Of a stretch of DNA of 64,000 bases, positions 1 to 7,138 are shown piece after piece (within the stretch, counting starts at the first letter, position 1; each line of letters opens with the position of its first letter). A program made the position numbers and the translations under genes. Below the pieces are notes generated by a model. That model was given only the letters and a program-made list of their open reading frames with translations. It had not been told where the DNA came from and made no database searches. Origin of the DNA: Gracilibacillus massiliensis (GTDB lineage Bacteria; Bacillota; Bacilli; Bacillales; Amphibacillaceae); contig NZ_CZRP01000010.1 in the NCBI RefSeq assembly GCF_001458115.1, positions 1 to 64,000 on the forward strand, in the 5' to 3' direction.

Positions 1-361
1 AAAAAGTGGATCTTCAGGTAAAACATTCCCACAGGAGTGAAAGTGGGCGGCCTGCGCTTTGAATATATTCTACAACTGTTATAACAGTTATCAACTTGAG
101 CTTTCTAGAAATGAGATAGAAGTCGTTTTTTCAACTCTTGCAATCATTGTAGGACTTATCTAGCGCAGGCGTCCACTTCGACTCCTGAGGGATTAGCATG
201 GTCTGAAGATCCACTTTGAAAAGTGCCTTTCTTTTCAAAGTTAGCTGAAGAACATGCCCCTCGGAAAGCGAAGTGGGCAAGCCGGAGCGGTTTTAAGCAC
301 ACTCTTCATCTCAAAATTATCAAATCATTTGTAGCGCAGTATCCAAATGTTGCGCTACAAA
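1..361. repeat. Palindromic intergenic repeat, copy A (left end cut by window)
   Basis: A left arm (about 1-57) and a right arm (about 161-291) are imperfect reverse complements around an AT-rich centre. The right arm holds a hairpin, ACTTTGAAAAG at 213-223 with CTTTTCAAAGT at 231-241. The truncated left arm begins inside the matching hairpin. The outer flank ends in TTGTAGCGCA (330-339) and TGCGCTACAA (352-361), which can pair. Two relatives lie near 19.7 and 40.8 kb. No coding frame is convincing here. The element lies downstream of the minus-strand yfhJ gene. Confidence 0.85.
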
Positions 362-421
362 ACAGATAGCATTGTTCATGTTTGAAGTTAAGAAAAATAG
401 TTTTGTCTCAGCCTCTTTTTG

Positions 422-691
422 CTAATGAATGGGACGGTTACTTTCGTTTATTAATTTTTGATACTTCGGATGCCTTTTGACGAAATCGTCCAAACTTGCA
501 CCGTATTGCTGAATCCAGTAGCGCACAATTTTTTGTGTTACTTCTGCTCCTTCATATTTTCTACCAGCTTTTGCTCTGGTTGTTTCAAAATCTTCCCACA
601 ATAGCTCAACCCAACTTCTTGCTTCGAGTATTGTAAGCGAGGGATTTTTTTCTTGCAGTTCTTCTGCTAATCGTTGTATTTCTTCTTGCAT
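422..691 (-). CDS. yfhJ: YfhJ family (WVELL) small protein
   Basis: This 89-residue protein carries the WVELL signature at residues 27-31 followed by WEDFETTRAKAGR. Both match the B. subtilis YfhJ family, whose function is unknown. The protein is soluble, predominantly helical and charged, without signal or membrane segment. It lies 13 bp downstream of yfhH on the same strand, so the two are probably co-transcribed, as in B. subtilis. The family assignment comes from recalled sequence similarity and synteny; no biochemical role is inferred. The gene is full length. Confidence 0.85.
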   Translation of the reverse strand: MQEEIQRLAEELQEKNPSLTILEARSWVELLWEDFETTRAKAGRKYEGAEVTQKIVRYWIQQYGASLDDFVKRHPKYQKLINESNRPIH

Positions 692-704
692 CTTGCTTCC
701 TCCA

Positions 705-1040
705 CTATTGTTTTTGTATATCGCCTAAAATGGAAAGTGGGACCGCCTCTTCCTCTTCAAATTTTTGTCCCAATAAATTAATCCGGTGTCCCCAGGCAAA
801 CACACCATTAATATAGGTAATCTCAAATGTCTGACCAGGGTCCCCCGCTAATTCATAACGCATACCTTTTTTAAAATCTGCTGGATTTACTAAATAGGCC
901 GCTGCCATTTGCATCTTTCTTTGTAAGATTTCATATTCACTGACATTTCCCCACTGTTCAGCTTTCTGTAGTTGTTCTTTTAGACTAGCAACCTCTGCTC
1001 TTAACTCATCTACTGTATAGGAACTGTATCTTCTCTCCAT
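705..1040 (-). CDS. yfhH: YfhH family protein (DUF1811)
   Basis: A 111-residue protein beginning MERRYSSYTVDELRAEVASL. A charged helical N-terminal half (residues 1-50) precedes a compact beta-rich C-terminal half, as in B. subtilis YfhH/DUF1811. Its role is unknown. It lies upstream of yfhJ, and recX/yfhF follow about 1 kb away, so the yfh order of B. subtilis is largely kept. A HAD phosphatase gene occupies the space between yfhH and recX. The start ATG at 1040 is preceded by a weak ribosome-binding site on the minus strand. Confidence 0.85.
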   Translation of the reverse strand: MERRYSSYTVDELRAEVASLKEQLQKAEQWGNVSEYEILQRKMQMAAAYLVNPADFKKGMRYELAGDPGQTFEITYINGVFAWGHRINLLGQKFEEEEAVPLSILGDIQKQ

Positions 1041-1180
1041 TCTTCCACCACCATCTTGTTTTCTAGTTTAAGTTTAGCACGGGATAAGTTTCGATTAAAT
1101 ATTTATGGTCATTTTATTTTTTTCTGTACTCAAGAAGCGTTATAATTAAAGTAACCTAATAAAAAGGATGTTGATCAAGT

Positions 1181-1972
1181 TTGATAAAATTATTTGCCAC
1201 AGACCTTGATGGTACATTACTAAAACATGGTAATGTTATTAAAGAAGAAGATATCAAAGCGATTCATCGACTTCAAGAACAGAACATTGATTTTGCAGTT
1301 GCAACCGGTCGAATGGAACGTGACATAAAAAAGATTTGCTCAGAAATAAATCATGATGCACATCGAATCAGTCAAAATGGTGCATTCGTTGACACGAAAA
1401 GTAATCAGGCACTTCTAGCCAAAACATTTGATGCAAAAACTAGTAATGCCATACATAACGTTGTAAATTCCTTTTCAAGTCCATTTTCTATCACAACGGC
1501 AGATGAATCGTATATTTCAGTAAAAACACCAGAAATCAAGGCGGTGGAATCGATCCTCTATTTTCCATTGGTAGAGGGTGTAGATTTTGCTGATCAATAT
1601 AACGATGATTTCTTACCTAGTAAGTTTATGTTACTTGGGGAAGAAAAAGATATTGTTGCATTACAAGAAAAAATTAACGAACAGTTTCTGGATGTTAGCG
1701 AAACCTATTTATCTGATCCAAGGTGTGTTGACATCGTTCCAAAAGGTGTCAGTAAAGCGTTGGGATTACGAACACTTGCAAAACACTTAGGTATAGAGCC
1801 AGAAGAAATAGCGGTAATTGGTGATTCATACAATGATATTCCAATGTTTGAAATGACCCCTAATAGCTTTGCAATGAGTACCGCACCAAAACCGGTGCAG
1901 GAAAAAGCAGCACATGTAGTCGATGATGTTCATCAAGCAATTGAGTGTCTGACACATTTGGTAAACAACTAA
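1181..1972 (+). CDS. Cof-type HAD family phosphatase
   Basis: This 263-residue enzyme belongs to the Cof/IIB branch of the haloacid dehalogenase superfamily, cytosolic phosphatases acting on sugar phosphates or similar small molecules. Motif I is DLDGT (residues 8-12), with Asp8 as nucleophile and Asp10 as acid/base. Motif IV is GDSYND (214-219), binding Mg2+. The cap sits between these motifs. The start is TTG at 1181, because the nearby upstream ATG is out of frame; AAAAAGG lies 13 bp upstream. The substrate cannot be told from sequence. It interrupts the usual yfhH-recX neighbourhood and converges with recX. Confidence 0.85.
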   Translation: MIKLFATDLDGTLLKHGNVIKEEDIKAIHRLQEQNIDFAVATGRMERDIKKICSEINHDAHRISQNGAFVDTKSNQALLAKTFDAKTSNAIHNVVNSFSSPFSITTADESYISVKTPEIKAVESILYFPLVEGVDFADQYNDDFLPSKFMLLGEEKDIVALQEKINEQFLDVSETYLSDPRCVDIVPKGVSKALGLRTLAKHLGIEPEEIAVIGDSYNDIPMFEMTPNSFAMSTAPKPVQEKAAHVVDDVHQAIECLTHLVNN

Positions 1973-1977
1973 ACCTG

Positions 1978-2015
1978 ATACAAGCGTCTGCTTTCCAGTC
2001 GCTTGTATTCTTTTT
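1978..2015. terminator. Bidirectional terminator between HAD gene and recX
   Basis: ATACAAGCG (1978-1986) pairs with CGCTTGTAT (2000-2008), and the stem is followed on the plus strand by a T-rich tract. It lies between two convergent genes and abuts the recX stop. Confidence 0.75.
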
Positions 2016-2832
2016 ATTGTTCTTCATTAACATGCTCTTCTATAAAACGATTAATCAGATCCCCTGCAAAACCTTTTCTGTATAAACTAGCTTTCACCTT
2101 TTGTTTTAAAGCAAATCCGCTATCTTTTTTTTGATATTTTGTCACCAACTTTTCGCCTTGAAATACAATAGCATTGTATTCCTCATCATGATCACGTTCG
2201 ACTTCCAAATTGTTAACAACTTCTGAAATAACGTCAAAGGTAAAACCTTTTTGCAACAGGGTTTGCTTCAAGCTATCTTCCTGTTGCTTAAAAGATTTTT
2301 TAGTTGAACTATTTAATTTCTTAAGTGCCAATTTCTCTACCTTTTCAAACTGTTGATCAAATGTATAATGTTTTAAAGCTTCTTCTATAAGTGATGCTTG
2401 AATGCCTTTATCCACTAATTCTTTCTTGATCAACATTGGCCCTTTACTTGAAGTTTGGACGCGAGTGCGTACCAATGCTTCACTAAAAGCGGCATCGTCA
2501 AGCAATTTTTCTTTCTTTAAGCGATCGATCACTTCATCAATGTAGGTGTCTTCCACCTCTTTCTTTTCTAAATAATCAATTAATTCTTGCTCAGAACGCA
2601 TTCTGAAACTTAAATACTTCACAGATAGGGTATACACTTTATAAGAGGAATCTTGCTCTTGAATTTGTTCGATTAATTCAGGTGTTAAAAGCATACCTTT
2701 TCGTAAATGATAGTCAATAAGAATGTCTTCATTTACACTAAAGCCATAATACTCTTGATCATTTTCTGTTAAAAAAATGTTATAACGGTATTTCGATTTT
2801 TTTTGGGTTGTTATTTTGGTTATTTCCGGCAC
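2014..2832 (-). CDS. recX: Regulatory protein RecX
   Basis: RecX binds RecA filaments and modulates recombination activity. The 272-residue protein is built of repeated three-helix modules. The first is around LSVKYLSFRMRSEQELIDYL and the second around FSEALVRTRVQTSSKGPMLI. An N-terminal beta-rich extension is also present, as in Bacillus RecX (YfhG). The start chosen is GTG at 2832, because GAGGTGAT lies four bases upstream. The in-frame GTG at 2841 falls inside that Shine-Dalgarno and is unlikely. The gene is divergent from yfhF, as in B. subtilis. Confidence 0.9.
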   Translation of the reverse strand: MPEITKITTQKKSKYRYNIFLTENDQEYYGFSVNEDILIDYHLRKGMLLTPELIEQIQEQDSSYKVYTLSVKYLSFRMRSEQELIDYLEKKEVEDTYIDEVIDRLKKEKLLDDAAFSEALVRTRVQTSSKGPMLIKKELVDKGIQASLIEEALKHYTFDQQFEKVEKLALKKLNSSTKKSFKQQEDSLKQTLLQKGFTFDVISEVVNNLEVERDHDEEYNAIVFQGEKLVTKYQKKDSGFALKQKVKASLYRKGFAGDLINRFIEEHVNEEQ

Positions 2833-2900
2833 ACTTATCACCTCAATACTATTTTATCATTCAAACGTTTGTTCTACAATTTATAACTGGAGGGATTTCA

Positions 2901-3800
2901 ATGAACATTGCTATTGCAGGAGGAACAGGATTCGTTGGTGAACATCTTACAAAAGCATTAACATCAAGAGGAGACGCAGTATATATCTTAACAAGGTCTC
3001 CTGAAAAATATCTCAATACCGCTTTAGTAAAATATGTTGGATGGTTATCAGATCAAAGCCAACCTGAAAAAGAACTGCCAAAACTTGATGGGATTATCAA
3101 TTTAGCAGGAGATTCGCTGTTTGGTTATTGGACCAAATCAAAAAAAGATAGAATTTATCAGAGCCGAATTAACGCTACTTATGCAATCGATAAATTAATA
3201 GATAACTTAGAAGCTAAGCCTGAGGTCTTAATCAACGCCTCGGCAGTTGGCTATTTTGGTACCTCGGATGAAAAAACTTTTACTGAACAGTCTGAAGAAC
3301 AAGGAAATGACTTTCTTGCTGAAGTAACTGATGCCTGGGAAAAAACAGCACTGCAAATCAAATCACATAATGTTCGCACAGTACTAGCCAGGTTTGGTGT
3401 TATTTTGGGCAAAGAAGGTGCTTTACCTTTGATGGCTCTTCCTTTTCGATTTCTTGTCGGAGGTAAAATAGGTAGTGGTTATCAGTGGGTATCATGGATT
3501 CATATTGAAGATGTTGTAGGAATGTTACTATTTGCTCTGGATAATCCTAATGTTGAGAACGCCTTCCATCTGACTGCACCAAATCCGGTGCGTAACAAAG
3601 AATTATCTGCTAGTCTGGCAGATGTTTTAAATCGTCCTAATTGGTTTCCAACACCTAGTTTTTTATTAAAAACTGGTCTAGGAGAAATGAGTATACTAAT
3701 TGTTGACGGTCAAAAGGTGCTACCTGAAAAAGCGTTAGAATTCGGCTATCAATTTAACTATCCTACCATCGATGAAGCATTGAAGGAAATTTATAATTAA
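2901..3800 (+). CDS. yfhF: TIGR01777 family NAD-dependent epimerase/oxidoreductase (YfhF)
   Basis: A 299-residue atypical short-chain dehydrogenase of the YfhF/SulA (SDR39U1) family. The N-terminus has the Rossmann nucleotide-binding motif GGTGFVG (residues 7-13). A conserved INASAVGYFG segment lies near residue 115, and the WIHIEDV segment typical of the family lies near residue 200. The reaction is unknown. The ATG at 2901 is preceded by GGAGGG at 2889-2894 (9-10 bp) and is preferred over earlier in-frame starts that would overlap recX. It lies divergent to recX. Confidence 0.88.
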   Translation: MNIAIAGGTGFVGEHLTKALTSRGDAVYILTRSPEKYLNTALVKYVGWLSDQSQPEKELPKLDGIINLAGDSLFGYWTKSKKDRIYQSRINATYAIDKLIDNLEAKPEVLINASAVGYFGTSDEKTFTEQSEEQGNDFLAEVTDAWEKTALQIKSHNVRTVLARFGVILGKEGALPLMALPFRFLVGGKIGSGYQWVSWIHIEDVVGMLLFALDNPNVENAFHLTAPNPVRNKELSASLADVLNRPNWFPTPSFLLKTGLGEMSILIVDGQKVLPEKALEFGYQFNYPTIDEALKEIYN

Positions 3801-3926
3801 ACGTCATAACAGTTGATATATCGTCATATTATCTCTTTTTTATGAAGAAAATGTTATATATATTAAATTTTCTTAATATTCCTTCTTTTTACTCAAAATT
3901 TTTTATGATTTTTTTATGATTTTCTA

Positions 3927-3956
3927 TTTACAATTTCCCTATTGATTGTGTAAGAT
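3927..3956 (+). promoter_or_regulatory. Candidate sigma-A promoter of the GNAT leader
   Basis: TTTACA (3927-3932) is followed after 18 bp by TAAGAT (3951-3956). Transcription from it would begin just before the hairpin at 3980 and the tRNA-like fold. Sequence match only. Confidence 0.4.
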
Positions 3957-3979
3957 AAGGGTAAGATTTATTGTAAGTT

Positions 3980-4165
3980 AACTGCTTAAATGAGCAGTTC
4001 GTATAAGGGAAGGCAAATGGTGCGCCACCAGTAATACATACTGGTTCTAATGGGTTCGATTCCCATCCCGAATTTTTGTTAAAGTTTGATAAAAATTCGA
4101 GGGTGGGAAGAGCAAAGTGACGCACTGTCTCTGTCCTTTTTTCACCCTCCCATCAACAAGGAGGG
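3980..4165 (+). promoter_or_regulatory. Structured 5' leader with mutually exclusive helices ahead of GNAT gene
   Basis: AACTGCT/AGCAGTT (3980-3999) forms a hairpin just before the tRNA-like fold. The tRNA-like 3' strand (4062-4077) can instead pair with 4091-4107, 16 pairs with one bulged A. Positions 4099-4112 can instead pair with 4136-4149, 14 pairs including three G-U. CCCTCC at 4145-4150 can instead pair with GGAGGG at 4160-4165, which is the ribosome-binding site. That last hairpin is followed by ATTTTTT and so could also act as a transcription terminator. Each helix excludes its neighbour, as in a riboswitch or attenuator. The ligand and direction of control are unknown. Confidence 0.55.
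4003..4074 (+). other. tRNA-like structure (orphan or degenerate tRNA) in the GNAT leader
   Basis: The fold has a perfect T-arm (ATGGG, TTCGATT, CCCAT at 4050-4066), a 5-nt variable loop, and an anticodon-like arm CCAGT/ACTGG (4028-4044) with loop AATACAT. The D-arm is short (GGC/GCC, 4012-4026). The acceptor ATAAGGG/CCCGAAT pairs at only five of seven positions. The loop has A where U33 is invariant in tRNAs, and no CCA is encoded. It is therefore unlikely to be a working elongator tRNA. It may be a decayed tRNA or a tRNA mimic used for regulation. Confidence 0.55.
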
Positions 4166-4172
4166 ATTTTTT

Positions 4173-4721
4173 ATGCTTAAAAAAAGAGACGTCCAAGATG
4201 CTCCGGTTTTATTTGATTTAATGTCTGATCCTGAAGTATTTCCTTACGTGAGACACAAAGCATATTCAAGTGACGAGTTCTATTTTTTAACGAAACAAAC
4301 CATCGAAGCGGAAGAAAACGGTGAATTGATTTCTCGTACAATCGTCGATGATTACTATAATCCGATTGGCACGATCAATTTATTTGATATTGAAAATAAT
4401 GCAGGCTTTCTGGCAACATGGATTGGCAAACCGTATTTTGGCAAGGGATATAATAAGTTAGCAAAAGACGCCTTTTTCGAAGAGTTATTTTACCATCATG
4501 ACATTGACGCTGTTTTTATTAAAATTAGACGCGCGAATGTACGCTCTTTAAAAGCAATTTTAAAAATCCCTTTTGTTATGTATGGTAATGAAAGCTATCC
4601 ACAAGTATTTGATAAAATAAATGATTCACAACCCGAAGCTATCTATGACTTATATGTGATTACGAAAGAAAATTACTTCTCTCACGCTCAAACCACTGTC
4701 GAGGGAGAAGAAGCAATGTGA
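4173..4721 (+). CDS. GNAT family N-acetyltransferase (RimJ/RimL-like)
   Basis: A 182-residue protein of the GCN5-related acetyltransferase fold, which transfers acetyl from acetyl-CoA to an amine. The segment WIGKPYFGKGYNKLAKDAFF (about residues 88-107) is the acetyl-CoA-binding motif A region. IKIRRANVRSLKAI is the following beta5-alpha4 region typical of RimJ/RimL-like enzymes. The ATG at 4173 lies 7 bp after GGAGGG. That site can be sequestered by an upstream CCCTCC, and a tRNA-like fold sits in the leader. The substrate is unknown; RimJ/RimL relatives act on protein N-termini, and other GNATs act on aminoacyl-tRNA. Confidence 0.8.
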   Translation: MLKKRDVQDAPVLFDLMSDPEVFPYVRHKAYSSDEFYFLTKQTIEAEENGELISRTIVDDYYNPIGTINLFDIENNAGFLATWIGKPYFGKGYNKLAKDAFFEELFYHHDIDAVFIKIRRANVRSLKAILKIPFVMYGNESYPQVFDKINDSQPEAIYDLYVITKENYFSHAQTTVEGEEAM

Positions 4722-4722
4722 T

Positions 4723-4842
4723 TTATCCACACCATTTATCCACAACTCTGTGTATATTGTGCATAAGAGTTGTGGATCTTGTTTTGATAAGGTCAGTTGT
4801 TCACTGCTTTTTTTATCGTTTTTCTGTGGATAATGTGGATAA
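4723..4842. promoter_or_regulatory. DnaA-box cluster (four perfect boxes plus one near match)
   Basis: TTATCCACA occurs at 4723-4731 and 4736-4744. The reverse complement TGTGGATAA occurs at 4825-4833 and 4834-4842. A 7/9 match TGTGGATCT lies at 4771-4779. Box 2 and the partial box form a 12-bp inverted repeat (4738-4749 with 4766-4777). The cluster fills the gap between the GNAT gene and a small zinc-ribbon gene. There is no dnaA/dnaN nearby, so this is not oriC. It resembles the DnaA-box clusters known outside the B. subtilis origin. Confidence 0.7.
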
Positions 4843-4922
4843 ACTCTAAAGAGCGTTCTAATAAGGAATACTTTTGTTGATAACCCTGTGAATATGTTAA
4901 TATATGAACAGGAGGTTTATTT

Positions 4923-5099
4923 ATGTTTGAAGCGAAATTATTTTGTGATCACTGTGAGAAAAAAATTGAGTTTCTTGAAGAATACTTTTTTAGGAGTAAA
5001 CTACAAGACGGATTAGGTATAACAAACGTGAAAAAGTATTATAAAGAGTACGGCACTGTTTATTGTAGTACTTGTATGAAGAATTTGTTTAAAGATTAG
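4923..5099 (+). CDS. 58-residue putative zinc-ribbon protein
   Basis: A short reading frame begins at ATG 4923, 7 bp after AGGAGGT. The product has two CxxC pairs: FCDHCE (residues 7-12) and YCSTCM (47-52), about 38 residues apart. This is the layout of a small zinc ribbon or treble-clef fold. Basic and aromatic residues lie between the pairs, with no membrane segment. Function is not recognised. The strong ribosome-binding site and complete cysteine set argue that it is real. It sits between the DnaA-box cluster and the lrgA-like gene. Confidence 0.6.
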   Translation: MFEAKLFCDHCEKKIEFLEEYFFRSKLQDGLGITNVKKYYKEYGTVYCSTCMKNLFKD

Positions 5100-5151
5100 G
5101 CTTGCGCTCTGTTAAAAGAAAAGCGTATGAAGATAGAGCGGAGGAATGGAA

Positions 5152-5523
5152 ATGCGAAAAGTGCTAAAAATTATTATACAGATAAGTGTATTATTTATTT
5201 TTTATTATATCGGTGAAACGATCCAAGAAACATTCTCTTTGTTTATTCCTGGTAGCATTATCGGTATGCTGCTATTTTTTGCGTTATTAACATTTAGATG
5301 GATTCGCGTGGAGTGGGTAGAAGAAGGCATTGATCTATTAATAAAGGATATGCCGATATTTTTTGTTCCAGTCACAGTAGGGGTGGTTCAATATCTAGAT
5401 TTCTTTATTGGAAAAGGAAGTTTAATGATACCTCTGATTATCCTTAGTACCTTGCTAGTGATACTGAGTGGTAGTCTGATTACCTCATTACTAGTGAAGA
5501 AAGATGGTCATACATATGAATGA
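5152..5523 (+). CDS. CidA/LrgA family holin-like membrane protein
   Basis: A 123-residue hydrophobic protein with four predicted membrane segments and the family signature FIPGSIIGMLLFF near residue 32. CidA/LrgA proteins are holin-like proteins that, with LrgB/CidB partners, influence autolysis and pyruvate or overflow metabolism. The ATG at 5152 is chosen because GGAGG lies about 7 bp upstream; the ATG at 5146 is nearly on top of that site. It overlaps the lrgB-type gene by 8 bp, indicating a two-gene operon. Confidence 0.88.
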   Translation: MRKVLKIIIQISVLFIFYYIGETIQETFSLFIPGSIIGMLLFFALLTFRWIRVEWVEEGIDLLIKDMPIFFVPVTVGVVQYLDFFIGKGSLMIPLIILSTLLVILSGSLITSLLVKKDGHTYE

Positions 5524-6202
5524 ATTTCTATTAGGCAGCGTTTTTCTGATTGCAACCATCGCTCTTTTCTTTGTCAGCAAACAAATATATCGATTATTTC
5601 CTAACCCTTTTACATTACCAATTTTTTTAACATCAGGCATATTTGTGATTATATTGTATGTTGTCGATATCCCCTATCAATTGTATATGCTTGGTGGACA
5701 ATGGATCGATCTATTCCTAGGACCAATCGTCGTAGCATTAGCGTTACCTCTATATCGACAATTGAAATTAATTAAAAGATATGCACGTTCCATTTTTATT
5801 GGAATATTTGCAGGATCAGCTGTAGGCGTATTATCAGGGGTATCGGGAGCAAAGCTGCTTGGATTCGAACAATGGCTAATTCAATCGGTTGCAGCTAAAT
5901 CTGTAACAACTCCTGTAGCACTTAGCATTACAGATACAGCTGGGGGAAACTTATCGTTTGCAGCCGTTTTTGTAATGATTGCAGGGATTAGTGGTGCTAT
6001 GTTCGGACCATCGCTTGTTCGAATATGTCGAATTGAGCATCCTGTTGCTAGAGGGCTCGGGATTGGAACGGCTTCACATGCAATCGGTACGGCAAAGGCC
6101 TTAGAGTTAGGGCAGTTAGAAGGTGCTGTTAGTGCTTTATCAATGACAATTAGCGCGGTAATTGTTTCATTTTTAGTTCCATTCTTTTTAATGTTTTTTT
6201 GA
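5516..6202 (+). CDS. LrgB/CidB family membrane protein
   Basis: A 228-residue polytopic membrane protein, with about six hydrophobic segments. The LrgB family sequences KSVTTPVALSI and GLGIGTASHAIGTAKA lie in the second half. It partners the preceding CidA/LrgA protein. The ATG at 5516 gives an 8-bp overlap with the upstream gene, typical of translational coupling; the ATG at 5504 is an alternative. The gene converges with the SufR-like regulator gene, and the gap between them is filled by an inverted 21-bp-period repeat array. Confidence 0.88.
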   Translation: MNEFLLGSVFLIATIALFFVSKQIYRLFPNPFTLPIFLTSGIFVIILYVVDIPYQLYMLGGQWIDLFLGPIVVALALPLYRQLKLIKRYARSIFIGIFAGSAVGVLSGVSGAKLLGFEQWLIQSVAAKSVTTPVALSITDTAGGNLSFAAVFVMIAGISGAMFGPSLVRICRIEHPVARGLGIGTASHAIGTAKALELGQLEGAVSALSMTISAVIVSFLVPFFLMFF

Positions 6203-6237
6203 ATAGTTGATGTTTCACTGGAAAAGTTGTCATCTTA

Positions 6238-6370
6238 ACGGGATAACTCTCCTCGTTGACGGGATACCATCTTCTCTTCACGGGATATATCGACTTAGCC
6301 TGTCAAGCAAGTAATATATCCCGTGAAGCCGACTGATTATCCCGTCTACAGCATCACTTATCCCGTGAAG
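6238..6370. repeat. Inverted 21-bp-period motif array I (ACGGGATA)
   Basis: ACGGGATA begins at 6238, 6259 and 6280. Its reverse complement TATCCCGT begins at 6317, 6338 and 6359. All spacings within each half are exactly 21 bp. The central pair extends to a 15-bp perfect inverted repeat (6276-6290 with 6314-6328). It lies between the convergent lrgB-type and regulator genes. Confidence 0.85.
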
Positions 6371-6386
6371 AATTCCTTCCTGTGCC

Positions 6387-7013
6387 TCATTTTCGCACGA
6401 CATACTTACAAGCCTTCCCCCCTTTTGCCAAACATTCTACTCTTTCAACTTGCTCAGTCTTGAGCACAGATTTAAATAAATTAAGTTCACCCTCACATGG
6501 CTTATCGTATTTATTTGCAATTTCTGCAATTGGACAATTATACTGGGAAAAAGATAAAGAAGTGTCATCCTCTTCTTCAAGTTCTGACATATATCCACCC
6601 TCACGTTGGATTTCAATAAGCGCTTGTACTTTTTCTGTGATGTTATCTTCAGAAAAAATACGCCTGCTGTACTTTTTGTATAATCGTTCTTTCCTCTTTT
6701 CGAATAATTGGAAAATTGCTTCTTTGCCCATTGTTTGTTCAATATCGGATAAAAAATCCACTACAAGTACATCATAACTTTTAGGGAATTGATTTTCACC
6801 AGTTCTTGTTAACGAATAATAAATAACAGGTCTCCCCATTGGCTGACGAACCGTTTTGGTAGTAATTAATTTGTCGCCTTCTAATTTGATCAAATGCTTT
6901 CGAACTGCCATTTCTGAAATATTTAAATAGGCTGTTATTCCACTAACTGATGATGCTTGATTCTTCTTTAGTAGCTCTAATATCTCATTTCGTGTAGATT
7001 GTTGTTTAATCAT
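6387..7013 (-). CDS. SufR-like winged-helix regulator with C-terminal cysteine cluster
   Basis: The 208-residue protein has an N-terminal DeoR/MarR-like winged helix (residues 1-70; SEMAVRKHLIKLEGDKLI is the recognition-helix region). A C-terminal domain carries cysteines at 160, 173, 194 and 202 in the context NCPIAEIA...PCEGEL...G.AC.Y. This matches the SufR type of iron-sulfur-sensing repressors, although the spacing of the last cysteines differs from cyanobacterial SufR. The ATG at 7013 is 7 bp after AAAGGTGGT and is preferred over GTG 7025. No suf operon lies nearby, so the target is unknown. yuzB is divergent. Confidence 0.75.
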   Translation of the reverse strand: MIKQQSTRNEILELLKKNQASSVSGITAYLNISEMAVRKHLIKLEGDKLITTKTVRQPMGRPVIYYSLTRTGENQFPKSYDVLVVDFLSDIEQTMGKEAIFQLFEKRKERLYKKYSRRIFSEDNITEKVQALIEIQREGGYMSELEEEDDTSLSFSQYNCPIAEIANKYDKPCEGELNLFKSVLKTEQVERVECLAKGGKACKYVVRK

Positions 7014-7138
7014 TTGTGACACCACCTTTATAAATATACTTATCTATTGACAAAATTGTTTTATATAGTTATTTTAAAGGATGATTCTCTTTTTGTCTGT
7101 GATTAACGTCATACAGACATAGATGGAAGGTGAGTTAA

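Noticed and set aside
3928-4125. Minus-strand 65-codon frame opposite the GNAT leader
   Set aside because: It is antisense to the tRNA-like fold and leader helices, has no good start site and no recognisable domain.
4003-4172. T-box riboswitch leader
   Set aside because: No T-box sequence (TGGNACCGCG type) and the downstream gene is not an amino-acid-related synthetase, biosynthetic or transport gene.
4723-4842. Chromosomal origin oriC
   Set aside because: No dnaA, dnaN, rpmH or gyrase genes nearby and no clear DNA-unwinding element; called a DnaA-box cluster instead.
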